Origin: Exiguobacterium mexicanum
GTDB lineage: Bacteria; Bacillota; Bacilli; Exiguobacteriales; Exiguobacteriaceae
Assembly: GCF_005960665.1 (NCBI RefSeq)
Contig: NZ_CP040676.1
Coordinates: 1,560,501-1,624,500 of the forward strand
Length of the DNA: 64,000 nt
Reading direction: 5' to 3'
The position numbers and the translations under genes were made by a program. The notes beneath the pieces were generated by a model. The model searched no databases. It was not told where the DNA came from and was given only the letters and a program-made list of their open reading frames with translations. Every line of letters starts with the position of its first letter. Within the stretch, counting starts at the first letter, position 1. Shown here in pieces: positions 28,456 through 38,981 of this stretch.

Positions 28456-28720
28456 TCACTTTCACCAAAAGAATGCATGTATATACCTTATTTGGAAAAT
28501 CTACTATTACATTGAAACAAATCTGTAACAGTGTTGAAAGATATTTTTTTAAAAACAGGTAAATTCTATCTTCTTTTTTTGTCGAATATATGACTAATTC
28601 TGAAAATAATTACTTTTGCACTAAAAAAAGTCGCCCCCGACGTATCGGAAGCGACTTTATAAGCCGAAAGTCCTGATTCAATAGACTTTCCTATAATTCA
28701 TATACTGAATTGTCTTTATT
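28456..28720 (-). promoter_or_regulatory. AT-rich region between codY and flgB; presumed fla/che promoter region with a CodY-like box
   Basis: This 265-base stretch is far more AT-rich than its surroundings. It contains the codY terminator (28623-28658). At 28594-28608 a 10/15 match to the CodY consensus (AATTTTCWGAAAATT) is seen around CTGAAAAT. I could not find a convincing sigma-A or sigma-D promoter by eye. In B. subtilis CodY represses the fla/che promoter directly, so the weak box is worth testing. Confidence 0.4.
28623..28658 (-). terminator. Intrinsic terminator of the xerC-hslVU-codY operon
   Basis: AAAGTCGC pairs with GCGACTTT, with an inner CCGA/TCGG pairing. On the minus strand the stem is followed by seven T residues. 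It lies about 60 bases after the codY stop and insulates the flagellar operon. Confidence 0.85.
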
Positions 28721-29500
28721 TCAATTCGATTTCAATTTTTGCAATTCGAACAAGAAGTTGTCATTTAGTATCTTAATATACGTTCCTTTCATACCAAGCG
28801 AACGTGATTCGATGACGCCTGCGCTTTCCAATTTGCGGAGCGCATTGACGATGACCGAACGTGTGATTCCCACTCTATCGGCAATTTTGGAAGCAACTAA
28901 CAGCCCTTCGTTTCCACCGAGCTCCTCGAAGATATGTTCGATCGCTTCGAGCTCTGAATAAGAGAGCGAGTTGATCGCCATTTGAACGACCGCCTTCTTA
29001 CGGGCCGACGCCTCGGCTTCAGCCGCTTTCTCACGCAGAATCTCCATTCCGACGACCGTCGCGCTATATTCTGCCAAGACGAGGTCGTCTTCCGTGAACT
29101 CATTGTTGAGACGACCGAGTACGAGTGTCCCGAGACGTTCGCCGCCTCCGATGATTGGGACGATCGTCGTCATCGAGTCGAGGAACAGTTCACGGTTCTC
29201 GACCGGGAAGGCTGTATATTCACTGTCAATGCCGATGTTTTCTGTCGTCTCCTTCACGTTGAACAAGTTCGAGGCATAAGGCTCCGGGAATTGGCGGTCG
29301 ACTAAAAACGCCTTCATCCGTTCGTTCTCGATCTGTTGTTTGATCGCGAAACCGAGCAAGCGGCCGCGACGGCTCACGATGAACGTATTCGCTTCGAGTA
29401 CTTCGCGCATTTTGTCCGCCATTTCTTTAAAATCAACGTGCGCGCTTGCCTCTTGTTGAAGCATCGTGTTCAATTGGCGTGTTTTGTCTAGTAAGTTCAT
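28721..29500 (-). CDS. codY: GTP/branched-chain amino acid sensing global repressor CodY
   Basis: Represses stationary-phase and nutrient-scavenging genes when GTP and Ile/Leu/Val are plentiful. The 259 residues have an N-terminal GAF domain starting [19 protein letters not shown] linker and a C-terminal winged helix (about 202-259) follow; its recognition helix region reads [20 protein letters not shown], the classic CodY signature. It is the last gene of the xerC-hslV-hslU-codY operon. A perfect short palindrome overlaps the region just before its ribosome site. Confidence 0.98.
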   Translation of the reverse strand: MNLLDKTRQLNTMLQQEASAHVDFKEMADKMREVLEANTFIVSRRGRLLGFAIKQQIENERMKAFLVDRQFPEPYASNLFNVKETTENIGIDSEYTAFPVENRELFLDSMTTIVPIIGGGERLGTLVLGRLNNEFTEDDLVLAEYSATVVGMEILREKAAEAEASARKKAVVQMAINSLSYSELEAIEHIFEELGGNEGLLVASKIADRVGITRSVIVNALRKLESAGVIESRSLGMKGTYIKILNDNFLFELQKLKSN

Positions 29501-29517
29501 AATTCTTATTTTCCTCC

Positions 29518-29533
29518 CTGTATGTGCATACAG
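29518..29533. repeat. Perfect 7-bp inverted repeat before codY
   Basis: CTGTATG-TG-CATACAG lies in the 37-base hslU-codY gap, immediately before the codY ribosome site GGGAGGAAAA on the minus strand. In RNA it could form a small hairpin abutting the Shine-Dalgarno sequence. Function unknown. Confidence 0.5.
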
Positions 29534-29537
29534 AATC

Positions 29538-30908
29538 TTATAGTATAAATTGGCTCAAGTCTCGATCTTCCGCGATCGATCCGACTTTTTCTTTCACATA
29601 AGCCGGTGTGATTTGAACGTGTGTCTGTGGCATATCGGCCGCCTCGAACGACAAGTCCTCGAGCACGCGCTCCATGATCGTGTACAAGCGGCGGGCACCG
29701 ATGTCGTCCGTCTCTCGGTTGACGTGCGTGGCGATACGAGCAATCTCTTCGATGGCCGAATGCGTGAACTCGACACTGATCTCCTCAGACTCGAGAAGAG
29801 CGGTGTACTGCTTAATGAGTGCCTGGGACGGCTCGGTCAAGATCTTGACGAAGTCTTCTTCGGTCAAGCTGCCCAATTCGACGCGAATCGGGAACCGACC
29901 TTGAAGTTCAGGAATCAAATCGGACGGTTTGGCCATATGGAATGCGCCGGCGGCGATAAACAGCACGTGGTCCGTCTTGACCGGGCCATACTTCGTCACG
30001 ACGGTCGACCCTTCGACGATTGGGAGAATGTCACGTTGGACCCCTTCCCGCGAGACACCGGCGTGATCTTGCGACTTCGTCGCAATCTTGTCGATCTCAT
30101 CGACGAAGATGATCCCCATCTGTTCACTGCGGCGGACGGCCTCGTCATGAACCTCGTTCATGTCGAGCAAGTTCTCCGCTTCTTCAGCGATGATGAGCGG
30201 TCGTGCTTCACGGACTGGCAGTTTGCGCTTTTTCCGTTTTTTCGGCACGATTTGACCGAGCATGTCTTGGAGATTCGATAACCCTTCCATGCCTTGTCCT
30301 TGGAACAAGTCGACGGTCTGTTTTTCTTCGAGGTTGACCTCAATCAACCGTTCTTCGAGCTCACCGAGTTCAAGCAGGCGGCGCAGTTGCGCGCGATCGG
30401 ACGACTGTGTGCTCGTCGGTTCCTCGGTCTTTTGACCTTGACCCCCGAACAGCGCCTCAAACGGATTGGATGCGGTCGGCTCGACCTTGGCTTTCCCTTG
30501 CAGGGCGTCGAGGATGCGTTCGGTCGCTGCGACCTCGGCTTGTTCTTTCACGCCCTCTTTCTTCTCTTCCTTCACGAGACGGACCGAATCTTCGACGAGG
30601 TCGCGAACCATCGACTCGACGTCACGGCCGACATAACCGACTTCCGTGAACTTCGTCGCTTCGACTTTGACGAACGGTGCCCCGACGAGTTTGGCCAACC
30701 GTCGCGCAATCTCCGTTTTCCCGACACCGGTCGGTCCGATCATCAAGATATTCTTCGGTGTCACTTCATCGCGCAAGTCGGCGCTCAGTTTTTGACGCCG
30801 ATAGCGATTGCGGAGCGCGATCGCGACCGCGCGCTTCGCATCTTTCTGTCCGATGACGAAGCGGTCTAACTCCGCTACGATTTGGCGGGGTGTCAGTTCA
30901 CGTTTCAT
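29538..30908 (-). CDS. hslU: ATP-dependent protease ATPase subunit HslU (ClpY)
   Basis: AAA+ unfoldase that feeds substrates to HslV. The 456 residues begin with [20 protein letters not shown]. Walker A is GPTGVGKT (about 58-65), a variable intermediate I domain spans about 110-240, Walker B region reads [13 protein letters not shown], and the C-terminal HslV-docking tail ends [11 protein letters not shown]. It overlaps hslV by four bases. Confidence 0.98.
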   Translation of the reverse strand: MKRELTPRQIVAELDRFVIGQKDAKRAVAIALRNRYRRQKLSADLRDEVTPKNILMIGPTGVGKTEIARRLAKLVGAPFVKVEATKFTEVGYVGRDVESMVRDLVEDSVRLVKEEKKEGVKEQAEVAATERILDALQGKAKVEPTASNPFEALFGGQGQKTEEPTSTQSSDRAQLRRLLELGELEERLIEVNLEEKQTVDLFQGQGMEGLSNLQDMLGQIVPKKRKKRKLPVREARPLIIAEEAENLLDMNEVHDEAVRRSEQMGIIFVDEIDKIATKSQDHAGVSREGVQRDILPIVEGSTVVTKYGPVKTDHVLFIAAGAFHMAKPSDLIPELQGRFPIRVELGSLTEEDFVKILTEPSQALIKQYTALLESEEISVEFTHSAIEEIARIATHVNRETDDIGARRLYTIMERVLEDLSFEAADMPQTHVQITPAYVKEKVGSIAEDRDLSQFIL

Positions 30909-31453
30909 TCAGAATCGCCTCCGATCGTTTCTACGATGACTTGGTCGTTCGTGTAGACGCACAGCTCCCCGGCAATCTCGAGAGCGGCACGGGCTATGTC
31001 TTCTGCTGTTTTCTCCGGCGAATGCCGCACGAGGGCACGTCCGGCGGCGAGGGCGTAGTTTCCGCCCGAACCGATGGCCAAGATGCCGTCGTCCGGTTCA
31101 ATCACTTCCCCGTTCCCAGACACGAGCAATAAGTGATCGCTGTCCATGACGATCAACAACGCCTCAAGTTGGCGGAGCATCTTATCCCCACGCCACTCCT
31201 TGGCCAACTCGACGGCCGCACGCGGCAAGTTTCCGTTATACATCTCAAGTTTCGATTCAAACTTTTCGAAAAGGGTGAACGCGTCGGCGACGCTGCCGGC
31301 GAATCCGGCGACGACTTTGCCGCCATAAAGACGTCGGACTTTTTTGGCCTTGTTTTTCATGATGACGGCGTTCCCGAACGTGACTTGTCCGTCTCCGCTC
31401 ATCGCGCCGTGTCCGTTATGGTGGACCGCGAAAATCGTGGTTGCATGAAACAT
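30905..31453 (-). CDS. hslV: ATP-dependent protease peptidase subunit HslV (ClpQ)
   Basis: Proteasome-like dodecameric peptidase partner of HslU. The 182 residues from the ATG at 31453, preceded by AGGAGG with seven-base spacing, begin [14 protein letters not shown]. The body is typical, with [12 protein letters not shown] and [16 protein letters not shown]. The frame is open far upstream into xerC, but that part is not HslV. Unlike B. subtilis ClpQ, there is no serine next to the initiator; the first hydroxyl residues are Thr5 and Thr6, which align with the N-terminal threonine of classical HslV. Confidence 0.96.
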   Translation of the reverse strand: MFHATTIFAVHHNGHGAMSGDGQVTFGNAVIMKNKAKKVRRLYGGKVVAGFAGSVADAFTLFEKFESKLEMYNGNLPRAAVELAKEWRGDKMLRQLEALLIVMDSDHLLLVSGNGEVIEPDDGILAIGSGGNYALAAGRALVRHSPEKTAEDIARAALEIAGELCVYTNDQVIVETIGGDSE

Positions 31454-31464
31454 CTGATGACCTC

Positions 31465-32346
31465 CTACTTTCTCGGATGTGTAGCTTGATAGACCGCTCG
31501 CAGACGCTCGGTCGAGACGTGGGTATAACGTCCGGTCGTGGAGAGCGACTCGTGTCCGAGCAGTTCCTGGACGGCGCGAAGGTCCGCCCCGCGCTCGAGC
31601 AGGTCCGTCGCAAAACTGTGACGGAGTGAGTGTGGCGTCAACGGCTTGTGAAGGCCTCCCAGCTTCCGGAGTCGCTTCATAACGTAGCGAATTTGGTCCG
31701 TTGTCACCCGATTCCCTTTTTGACTGAGAAATAATGCCGTTTCCTGAGTCGTCGCGCACGTTTGCCGCATGTCTAAGTAACGGTCGAGCGCCGTGATGGC
31801 GAACTGTCCGATTGGGATGTAACGTTCTTTCTTCCCTTTCCCAACGACATGGACAAACGCGAGGCCCGCATCGTAAGACGACACGTCCATGCCGCACAAC
31901 TCGGCGACACGCATGCCTGTCCCGTACAACATCTCGACAATCGCGACATCACGTGCCCGTAGGAATGGGTCGTCTTGCCCTTCGGCTGCCTTCAAAAGCT
32001 GTTCGACCTCGCTCGGCACAGCGAACGTCGGTAGCGTCTTTCGCCGTTTCGGTGACGTCAAACCATGAAACAACGGTTCACCGTCCGTTTCACGTGCCAC
32101 AAATTTCCCGAATTGTTTGAGACACGATACTTTTTGGGCGACCGTCGTCGTGGCGGTGTCTGCCTCATAAAGAGCATATAAATAACGCCGCGCCGACTGC
32201 ACATCATAAGGATCTTGATGTGTCGATTGGCAATAAACGGCGTACTGGTCGAGCGTCTGCTCGTAAGAGCGTTTTGTATGAGGAGACAGTCGGCGTTCGA
32301 CTTGGCAATAGCGCAAAAACGATTGTTGATCGTCAACGAATCTCAT
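31465..32346 (-). CDS. xerC: Tyrosine recombinase XerC (CodV)
   Basis: Site-specific recombinase for chromosome dimer resolution. The 293 residues have the SAM-like core-binding N-terminal domain (about 1-90) and the catalytic domain with Arg146 ([11 protein letters not shown]), Lys170, the HSLRH box (His239, Arg242), His265 and nucleophile Tyr274 (GRYTHVS). All catalytic residues are present. It heads the hslVU-codY operon with its own promoter, as in Bacillus. Confidence 0.96.
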   Translation of the reverse strand: MRFVDDQQSFLRYCQVERRLSPHTKRSYEQTLDQYAVYCQSTHQDPYDVQSARRYLYALYEADTATTTVAQKVSCLKQFGKFVARETDGEPLFHGLTSPKRRKTLPTFAVPSEVEQLLKAAEGQDDPFLRARDVAIVEMLYGTGMRVAELCGMDVSSYDAGLAFVHVVGKGKKERYIPIGQFAITALDRYLDMRQTCATTQETALFLSQKGNRVTTDQIRYVMKRLRKLGGLHKPLTPHSLRHSFATDLLERGADLRAVQELLGHESLSTTGRYTHVSTERLRAVYQATHPRK

Positions 32347-32401
32347 CCTCTCGCCTCCTCGTTTTCAGCTTAAAAACGCATGTTCCCGTCAAATCGAAAT
32401 T

Positions 32402-32430
32402 AGCATAGCATACACAGTCAGAGGTGACAA
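32402..32430 (-). promoter_or_regulatory. Sigma-A promoter of xerC-hslV-hslU-codY
   Basis: Minus-strand TTGTCA (32425-32430), 17-base spacer, TATGCT (32402-32407), with TGC extended -10. It is the only good promoter in the 180-base gap. Confidence 0.75.
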
Positions 32431-32443
32431 TAGATACCTCTTC

Positions 32444-32458
32444 AATAATCTGAAAATT
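32444..32458. promoter_or_regulatory. CodY box upstream of xerC-hslVU-codY promoter
   Basis: AATAATCTGAAAATT matches 13 of 15 positions of the CodY consensus AATTTTCWGAAAATT. It begins 14 bases upstream of the -35. A second, weaker match (11/15) overlaps its right end at 32455-32469. Autoregulation of the codY operon is the simplest reading. Confidence 0.7.
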
Positions 32459-32502
32459 TTCAAAGTGTTGTACAAATTACACAATTGAAATTTAGATTCA
32501 TC

Positions 32503-32528
32503 AAAAAGGAGCCAAAAATGGCTCCTTT
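32503..32528 (-). terminator. Intrinsic terminator of topA-trmFO
   Basis: AGGAGCC pairs with GGCTCCT over a six-base A-rich loop and is followed on the minus strand by TTTTT. It begins four bases after the trmFO stop. Confidence 0.85.
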
Positions 32529-32531
32529 CCC

Positions 32532-33839
32532 TTAAATCTCTTTATACTGTTGAATCGTTTCGAGGGCACGGTTCGCGTAACGCTCGTAACGTTCTTGTTT
32601 CTTCATCTTCTTCGGAGCATCTTCAAGCGACGGCACGAGACCGAAGTTCGCGTTCATCGGTTGGAAGTGTTTCCCGTCCGTTGTCGTGATGTAGTGCGCC
32701 ATCGAACCGAGCATCGTCTCACGTGGGAGGACGACGAGCTCTTCCCCAGCGATCAGCTTCGCCGCGTTGATCCCGGCGAGGAGACCGGAGGCCGCCGACT
32801 CGACATACCCTTCGACACCGGTCATCTGGCCGGCAAAGAACAACGTGTCGCGTGTGCGGGCCTGATACGTCGGTTTCAAGAGGCTCGGTGAGTTGATGAA
32901 CGTGTTCCGGTGCATGACACCGTAACGCACGATCTCGGCGTTCTCAAGACCTGGAATCAATTGAATGATTCGTTTCTGTTCGCCCCACTTCAGGTGCGTC
33001 TGGAAACCGACCAAGTTGAAGAGCGTCCCGGCCGAGTTATCTTGCCGCAATTGCACGACCGCATGCGGACGTTTGCCCGTCTTCGGATCTTCGAGGCCGA
33101 CCGGCTTCATCGGTCCGAACAAGAGCGTCTTCTTGCCGCGTTGGGCGAGTACTTCAAACGGCATGCAGCCTTCGAAGTAAATCTCTTTCTCGAACTCTTT
33201 GAGCGGGACGACTTCGGCTTTGACGAGTTCGTCATAGAACAAGTCGAACTCCTCTTCCGTCATCGGACAGTTGAGGTAGGCCGCTTCGCCCTTATCGTAA
33301 CGTGACTTCAAGTAAACCTTGTCCCGGTCGATCGTCTCGCCGTCCAGGATTGGAGCGGCTGCGTCGTAGAAGTACAAATAGTCTTCACCAGTGAACGCTT
33401 TGAGCGAAGCCGAAAGATCAGGCGATGTGAGCGGCCCGGTCGCCATGATGACGATCCCGTCCGGAATCGCCGTGATCTCTTCGTTGTGCACGGTCACGTT
33501 CGGATGGTTTTTCAACGTGTCGGTCACGAATCCTGCGAAGTCGTGACGGTCGACGGCGAGAGCGCCGCCGGCCGGTACGCTCGCCGTATCCGCCGCTTTC
33601 AAGATGAGCGAGTCGAGCGTACGCATCTCTTCCTTCAAGACACCGACCGCATTTTGGAGCCCGTTCGCCCGGAGCGAGTTCGAGCAGACCAATTCCGCGA
33701 ATTGGTCCGTATGGTGTGCCGGCGTCTTTCGCACCGGTCTCATTTCATACAAATCGACTTGAATCCCGCGCTTCGCGAGTTGCCAAGCCGCCTCGGAGCC
33801 GGCGAGGCCCGCTCCGATCACAGTTACACGTTGCTGCAA
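32532..33839 (-). CDS. trmFO: tRNA (uracil-5)-methyltransferase TrmFO, folate-dependent
   Basis: Uses methylenetetrahydrofolate and FAD to make m5U54 in tRNA. I choose a TTG start at 33839, seven bases after AGGAGG, giving 435 residues, the length of B. subtilis TrmFO; upstream extension enters topA. The FAD-binding loop [11 protein letters not shown] is at about 9-19. [20 protein letters not shown] and the C-terminal [20 protein letters not shown] are the family signatures. It is the second gene after topA. Confidence 0.95.
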   Translation of the reverse strand: MQQRVTVIGAGLAGSEAAWQLAKRGIQVDLYEMRPVRKTPAHHTDQFAELVCSNSLRANGLQNAVGVLKEEMRTLDSLILKAADTASVPAGGALAVDRHDFAGFVTDTLKNHPNVTVHNEEITAIPDGIVIMATGPLTSPDLSASLKAFTGEDYLYFYDAAAPILDGETIDRDKVYLKSRYDKGEAAYLNCPMTEEEFDLFYDELVKAEVVPLKEFEKEIYFEGCMPFEVLAQRGKKTLLFGPMKPVGLEDPKTGKRPHAVVQLRQDNSAGTLFNLVGFQTHLKWGEQKRIIQLIPGLENAEIVRYGVMHRNTFINSPSLLKPTYQARTRDTLFFAGQMTGVEGYVESAASGLLAGINAAKLIAGEELVVLPRETMLGSMAHYITTTDGKHFQPMNANFGLVPSLEDAPKKMKKQERYERYANRALETIQQYKEI

Positions 33840-33841
33840 AG

Positions 33842-35938
33842 TTAATCCTCCTCTAACTGATGTACCTCGGCATGGGTACAGTTCGTACATTGATATTTCA
33901 CGCCGTCTTTGATTTTTTTCTCGACCATCATCTTACCACATTCCGGACACGGTTTCGCGACCGGTTTGTCCCATGAAACGAACTCACAGTCTGGATAGTT
34001 CGAGCAGCCGTAGAACAGACGACCTTTTTTACTGCGTCGTTCGACGACTTGTCCGTCTTTGCAGCTCGGACATGGGACGCCGATCTCGACTTGTACCGGT
34101 TTCGTGTTCGTACAGTTCGGGAAGTTCGAGCACGCCATAAATTTACCGTAGCGGCCCATTTTGATGACCATCGGCGCACCGCATACTTCACAGTCGATGC
34201 CAGCCGGTTCATCTTTCACTTCGATCTTCTCGATCTCGGCCTCGGCCCGTTTCAAGCGTTTTTCGAAACTGCGATAGATTGGGGCAACGACGTCTGTCCA
34301 TTGGACTTCCTCGTTCTCGATCGAGTCGAGGAGCGTCTCCATGTCGGCCGTGAACTGTACGGTGATGAAATCGTTGAAATACTCGTCAATCATCTCGATG
34401 ACAAGTTCACCGAGCTCCGTCGGGACGAACTTCTTCTCTTCGAGGACGACGTAACCACGTTTTTGAATCGTGTCGAGCGTCGGTGCATATGTCGACGGAC
34501 GACCAATCCCGAGCTCTTCCATCGCCCGGACGAGCCGTGCCTCACTATAGCGCGGCGGCGGTTGGGTGAAGTGCTGTTTCGGCTCGATCGTGTCGAACTT
34601 GACGAGGTCGTCGACTTCGAGCGGTGGGAGCAACCCTTCTTTTTCTGGATTCGTATCTTCGATATCATCATCTTTCGATTCGATATACACTTTCATGAAA
34701 CCTGGGAATTTGACGGTCGACCCGTTGGCACGGAAAATCATGCCGTTCGATTCGACGTCGATTTTTACCGTGTCGAGGATAGCCGGCGCCATTTGGCTCG
34801 CCACGAGACGTTCCCAAATCAACTTGTACAGTCGGAGCTGATCGCGTGACAGGTATGCTTTGACCGAGGCCGGGTCACGTAACGCCGACGTCGGACGAAT
34901 CGCTTCGTGGGCATCCTGGGCGTTTGCCGCCTTCTTCTCTTTTTGTTTCTGCAATGCGACATACTCTTCACCGAACGTGGACTCGATATACGATTTCGCT
35001 TCTTCTTTCGCCAAATCTGAGATCCGTGTCGAATCGGTACGCATATACGTGATCAAACCGACGGTACCTTCTTTCTTACCGAGGTCGATCCCTTCGTAAA
35101 GCTGTTGCGCGAGCATCATCGTTTTCTTGGCACGGAAGTTGAGCTTACGGGCCGCATCCTGTTGGAGCGAACTTGTCGTAAACGGGAGCGAGGCGTTCCG
35201 CTTCCGCTCTTTCTTCGTGACATCGATGACTTTGAACGAGTCGTCGATCGCGTTGAGCACAGCGTCGGCGTCTGCCTCGCTCTTGAGCTCCAGTTTCTTC
35301 CCGTCTTTCCCATAAAACGATGTCTCGAACAATTCGCCTTCATGGTTGAGCATGAGTTTGATCGTCCAATACTCTTCTGGGTCGAAGGCGTTGATCTCCC
35401 GCTCCCGGTCGATGATCATTTTGACGGCCACTGATTGGACACGTCCGGCCGATAAGCCTTTTTTGACTTTCTTCCATAATAATGGGCTCATCCCGTATCC
35501 GACGAGACGATCCAAAATTCGCCGCGCTTGTTGGGCGTCGACGAGATCGTGATTGATTTTACGTGGGTGCTTGAATGACTCCTTGATCGCATCTTTCGTG
35601 ATCTCGTTAAAGACGACCCGACATTCTGTCGTTTCGTCGACACCAAGGGCACGCGCTAGATGCCAGGCGATCGCTTCCCCTTCGCGATCCGGGTCAGCCG
35701 CGAGAAAGATTTTCGTCGCTTTTTTGGCTGCCGTCTTCAATTCTTTCAAAACTGGGCCTTTTCCACGAATCGTAATGTACTTCGGTTCAAAGTCATGTTC
35801 CACGTCGACACCGAGTTGACTTTTCGGTAAATCGATGACGTGACCCATTGACGCTTTGACCGTGTAATTCGATCCTAAATAACGTTTAATAGTCTTTGCT
35901 TTCGCCGGTGATTCGACGATCACCAAATATTTTGCCAT
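33842..35938 (-). CDS. topA: DNA topoisomerase I
   Basis: Type IA enzyme that relaxes negative supercoils. The 698 residues include the N-terminal Toprim domain with catalytic acidic motif DPDREGE (about 82-88) and the nucleophile Tyr298 in [11 protein letters not shown]. Three C-terminal four-cysteine zinc motifs begin [14 protein letters not shown] and CPECGKM. Length and domain order match Bacilli TopA. Confidence 0.98.
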   Translation of the reverse strand: MAKYLVIVESPAKAKTIKRYLGSNYTVKASMGHVIDLPKSQLGVDVEHDFEPKYITIRGKGPVLKELKTAAKKATKIFLAADPDREGEAIAWHLARALGVDETTECRVVFNEITKDAIKESFKHPRKINHDLVDAQQARRILDRLVGYGMSPLLWKKVKKGLSAGRVQSVAVKMIIDREREINAFDPEEYWTIKLMLNHEGELFETSFYGKDGKKLELKSEADADAVLNAIDDSFKVIDVTKKERKRNASLPFTTSSLQQDAARKLNFRAKKTMMLAQQLYEGIDLGKKEGTVGLITYMRTDSTRISDLAKEEAKSYIESTFGEEYVALQKQKEKKAANAQDAHEAIRPTSALRDPASVKAYLSRDQLRLYKLIWERLVASQMAPAILDTVKIDVESNGMIFRANGSTVKFPGFMKVYIESKDDDIEDTNPEKEGLLPPLEVDDLVKFDTIEPKQHFTQPPPRYSEARLVRAMEELGIGRPSTYAPTLDTIQKRGYVVLEEKKFVPTELGELVIEMIDEYFNDFITVQFTADMETLLDSIENEEVQWTDVVAPIYRSFEKRLKRAEAEIEKIEVKDEPAGIDCEVCGAPMVIKMGRYGKFMACSNFPNCTNTKPVQVEIGVPCPSCKDGQVVERRSKKGRLFYGCSNYPDCEFVSWDKPVAKPCPECGKMMVEKKIKDGVKYQCTNCTHAEVHQLEED

Positions 35939-35978
35939 ACATCTGCTCCCCTTTTAGAGGTCGTTTTAAATCCCTACC

Positions 35979-36008
35979 ATAATATTCATGTTGTCGCTCG
36001 TTTGTCAA
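35979..36008 (-). promoter_or_regulatory. Sigma-A promoter of topA
   Basis: TTGACA (36003-36008), 18-base spacer, TATTAT (35979-35984) on the minus strand. The -35 overlaps the dprA stop codon region. Confidence 0.7.
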
Positions 36009-36796
36009 CGTCCAATCCTTGAACGCATTAGAATTTGGTCGGAAGTCGTCAATGGAATCGCCCCGTCCTCAATCAATCGATTCGGACCTGCCGCGAGCGA
36101 ATCAAGCGGGCTTCCAGGTACCGCAAACACCGTCTTTCCTTGCTCAAGCGCATGTCCGACCGTATTCATCGTCCCGCTCTTCTGACGGGCCTGAATGACG
36201 ACGAGCTGATCGCCGAGTCCGCTGACGAGACGATTACGTTCTAAAAATTGAAATTTTTTGACAGGTGTTTCCGGTGGATATTCGGTGAGGAGTAACCCGT
36301 GTCTCGAAATTCGTTCGAACAGCGGCGCATGCGCTTGAGGATACATGTGTGAAAAGCCCGCTCCGAGGACAGCAATCGTCGGACGGTTATGCTGGAGTGC
36401 CAACTCATGGACGAGACCATCGATGCCGAGCGCACCGCCCGATACCGAGACAGTTTCTTCTATTAAAGGGTAGAAATGCTCGACGAGACGATGGCTGATG
36501 CGATTCAATTCACGGCTTCCGACCAAAGCAGTCGTTTGTTGTTGTAGTACCTCTAAATCGCCTCGGTAAAACAAACAATACGGAGGGTTCGGAATGTCGA
36601 GCAACGCGCGCGGGAACGCGTCGTCTTCCCACGTCAAAAAACGGTCGTACGTGACCGTTGAACGAAGCGCCCGTTTTGCTTTGTTCCAGACGTTCGGATG
36701 GAAGGGACGAGTGCTCGAACCCGGATGCGATAAGTAATGATGGACGAACTCGACAGGCAGCCGTTCAGCCGCGAATCGAGCGATTGTTTGATTCAT
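36005..36796 (-). CDS. dprA: DNA-processing protein DprA (Smf)
   Basis: Loads RecA onto incoming single-stranded DNA during transformation. The 263 residues from the ATG at 36796 (GAGGTGAT ribosome site) contain the Rossmann-like domain, with ALVGSRELNRISHR, SGGALGIDGLVHELAL and AVLGAGFSHMYPQAH. The helicase-like segment TPVKKFQFLERNRLVSGLGD and the C-terminal AVPGSPLDSLAAGPNRLIED follow. A GTG three codons earlier is less likely. It lacks an added C-terminal winged-helix domain, as in Bacillus. Confidence 0.95.
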   Translation of the reverse strand: MNQTIARFAAERLPVEFVHHYLSHPGSSTRPFHPNVWNKAKRALRSTVTYDRFLTWEDDAFPRALLDIPNPPYCLFYRGDLEVLQQQTTALVGSRELNRISHRLVEHFYPLIEETVSVSGGALGIDGLVHELALQHNRPTIAVLGAGFSHMYPQAHAPLFERISRHGLLLTEYPPETPVKKFQFLERNRLVSGLGDQLVVIQARQKSGTMNTVGHALEQGKTVFAVPGSPLDSLAAGPNRLIEDGAIPLTTSDQILMRSRIGR

Positions 36797-36809
36797 CACA
36801 ATCACCTCT

Positions 36810-36840
36810 AAAAAAATGAGGGATGGCGCGCATCCCTCAT
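36810..36840 (-). terminator. Intrinsic terminator of sucCD
   Basis: ATGAGGGATG pairs perfectly with CATCCCTCAT over a five-base loop, followed on the minus strand by seven T residues. It lies between sucD and dprA. Confidence 0.9.
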
Positions 36841-36851
36841 TTCCGAATGGT

Positions 36852-37769
36852 TTACGTGGTCGGTTGACCCGTCACGCAAGCTTCATACAATCCTTCTTGC
36901 TTCAACACCCGGATGAGCGTCTCTCCGATGACGGCAGGCGTCTCGGCGACTTCGATTCCGTTGGCATTCAACGTCTTGATTTTCTCGGCGGCCGTTCCTT
37001 TTCCGCCTGAGATGATGGCGCCCGCATGGCCCATCCGTTTCCCTTCAGGAGCGGTTTGACCGCCGATGAAGCCGATGACTGGCTTCGTCATGTTCGCCTT
37101 CACCCACTCGGCGGCTTCTTCTTCGGCCGTTCCACCGATTTCACCGATCATGATGACCGCTTTCGTGTCCTCATCTTCGTTGAACGCTTGGAGCGTATCG
37201 ATGAAGTTCGTCCCATTGACCGGGTCTCCACCGATTCCGACCGCTGTCGATTGTCCAATCCCGGCCGTCGTCAACTGATGGACCGCCTCGTACGTGAGCG
37301 TCCCTGAACGCGAGACGATACCGACGTGGCCTTTCGTATGGATATAGCCTGGCATGATGCCAAGTTTTGCTTCCCCTGGCGTAATGATTCCCGGGCAGTT
37401 CGGTCCGATGAGACGGGCCGGTTTGTCCTCGAGGTAACGTTTCACTTGAATCATGTCGATGACCGGGATGCCTTCTGTGATACAGATGATCAGTTCAATC
37501 CCGCTATCGGCCGCTTCCATGATTGAATCGGCTGCGAAGGCCGGTGGTACGTAGATGATCGATGCGTTCGCGCCCGTTGCTTCGACGGCCTCTGACACCG
37601 TGTTGAAGACTGGTACGCCGTCAAGTACGGTCGTGCCACCTTTTCCAGGTGTCACGCCTCCGACCAATTTTGTGTTATAAGCCAGCATCTGTTCGCCGTG
37701 GAACAGACCTTGTTTCCCCGTGATCCCTTGAATGATCACTTTTGTATCTTGATTCGCCCAAATACTCAT
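36852..37769 (-). CDS. sucD: Succinyl-CoA synthetase alpha subunit
   Basis: TCA-cycle enzyme that makes ATP or GTP from succinyl-CoA. The 305 residues hold the CoA-binding Rossmann fold ([14 protein letters not shown]), the [11 protein letters not shown] segment and the phosphorylated His248 in [12 protein letters not shown]. The C-terminus has a few extra residues compared with B. subtilis. It follows sucC by 12 bases. Confidence 0.98.
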   Translation of the reverse strand: MSIWANQDTKVIIQGITGKQGLFHGEQMLAYNTKLVGGVTPGKGGTTVLDGVPVFNTVSEAVEATGANASIIYVPPAFAADSIMEAADSGIELIICITEGIPVIDMIQVKRYLEDKPARLIGPNCPGIITPGEAKLGIMPGYIHTKGHVGIVSRSGTLTYEAVHQLTTAGIGQSTAVGIGGDPVNGTNFIDTLQAFNEDEDTKAVIMIGEIGGTAEEEAAEWVKANMTKPVIGFIGGQTAPEGKRMGHAGAIISGGKGTAAEKIKTLNANGIEVAETPAVIGETLIRVLKQEGLYEACVTGQPTT

Positions 37770-37781
37770 GTCGTTTCCCCC

Positions 37782-38942
37782 TTATCGAACGAGTGCCGCG
37801 ATTTTTTCTGCACCGTCAGCCATCGAGCTCGCCGAAGTGATCGCAAGTCCAGATTCATCGAGAATGCGTCGTCCCGCATCCACGTTCGTGCCTTCTAAAC
37901 GGACGACGAGTGGTAAATCGAGACCGATTTCTTTCGTCGCCGCGACGATACCTTCAGCGATGATGTCACATTTCATGATGCCACCGAAGATGTTGACGAA
38001 AATGCCTTTGACTTGGTCGTCTGACAAAATCAATTTGAACGCTTCCGTTACTTTTTCTTTCGTCGCACCGCCACCTACATCGAGGAAGTTAGCGGGTTCG
38101 GCGCCGTAGTGCTTGATGATATCCATCGTCGCCATAGCGAGACCGGCTCCGTTGACGAGGCAACCGATATTTCCATCGAGCGCGATATAGCTGAGGTCGT
38201 GTTTCGACGCCTCGACTTCACGCGGGTCTTCTTCCGTCGTGTCACGAAGATCGACGATGTCTGTATGACGATAGAGCGCGTTGCTGTCGAAGTTGAGCTT
38301 CGCATCGAGGGCGATGACGTTTCCGTCTTTCGTCGTGACGAGCGGGTTGATCTCTGCGATCGTGCAATCCGTCTCGACATACACTTTGTACAGTTTCATG
38401 ACCATGTCACTGAACTTGTTGACGAGCTTGGTCGGCACTTCCATCTTGAAGGCAAGACGGCGCGCTTGGAACGGACGGAGTCCGACGACCGGGTCGACGA
38501 CTTCTTTATGAATTTTTTCTGGCGTATGTTCAGCGACTTCTTCGATGTCCATACCGCCTTCTGATGAACCCATGATGACAATTCGGCCGATCGAACGGTC
38601 AAGCACAAGTCCTAAGTAGAATTCTTGATCAATCGCAGATCCTTCTTCGATGTAAAGGCGTTGCACGACTTTTCCTTCAGGTCCAGTCTGGTGCGTGACG
38701 AGCGTCTTGCCGAGAATCTCTGACGCATACTGTTTGACTTCCTCATCCGTCTTCGCAAGTTTGACACCGCCGGCTTTCCCGCGGCCCCCTGCGTGGATCT
38801 GGGCTTTGACAACTTTTAGTTCACCGTCTAGCTTGGCAGCGGCTGTAACTGCTTCTTCAACACTAAACGCCGGATAGCCCGTAGGTACGGCCACTCCGAA
38901 CGCACGAAGCAATTCTTTCGCCTGATACTCATGGATATTCAT
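37782..38942 (-). CDS. sucC: Succinyl-CoA synthetase beta subunit
   Basis: Nucleotide-binding subunit, 386 residues. An ATP-grasp N-terminal domain begins [17 protein letters not shown], with [14 protein letters not shown] and [10 protein letters not shown]-terminal CoA-ligase domain ([20 protein letters not shown], then [12 protein letters not shown]) follows. First gene of sucCD; its promoter carries a catabolite-responsive element. Confidence 0.98.
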   Translation of the reverse strand: MNIHEYQAKELLRAFGVAVPTGYPAFSVEEAVTAAAKLDGELKVVKAQIHAGGRGKAGGVKLAKTDEEVKQYASEILGKTLVTHQTGPEGKVVQRLYIEEGSAIDQEFYLGLVLDRSIGRIVIMGSSEGGMDIEEVAEHTPEKIHKEVVDPVVGLRPFQARRLAFKMEVPTKLVNKFSDMVMKLYKVYVETDCTIAEINPLVTTKDGNVIALDAKLNFDSNALYRHTDIVDLRDTTEEDPREVEASKHDLSYIALDGNIGCLVNGAGLAMATMDIIKHYGAEPANFLDVGGGATKEKVTEAFKLILSDDQVKGIFVNIFGGIMKCDIIAEGIVAATKEIGLDLPLVVRLEGTNVDAGRRILDESGLAITSASSMADGAEKIAALVR

Positions 38943-38981
38943 TTCGTTTCCCCCTTAGTCCCCTTTAATATCGGCACGTCT

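Noticed and set aside
28456-28720. Sigma-D promoter before flgB
   Set aside because: No TAAA-N15-GCCGATAT-like sequence is visible.
30905-31897. Possible 330-residue N-terminally extended HslV
   Set aside because: The extension is xerC sequence in another frame; the internal ATG at 31453 has a strong ribosome site and gives the family length.
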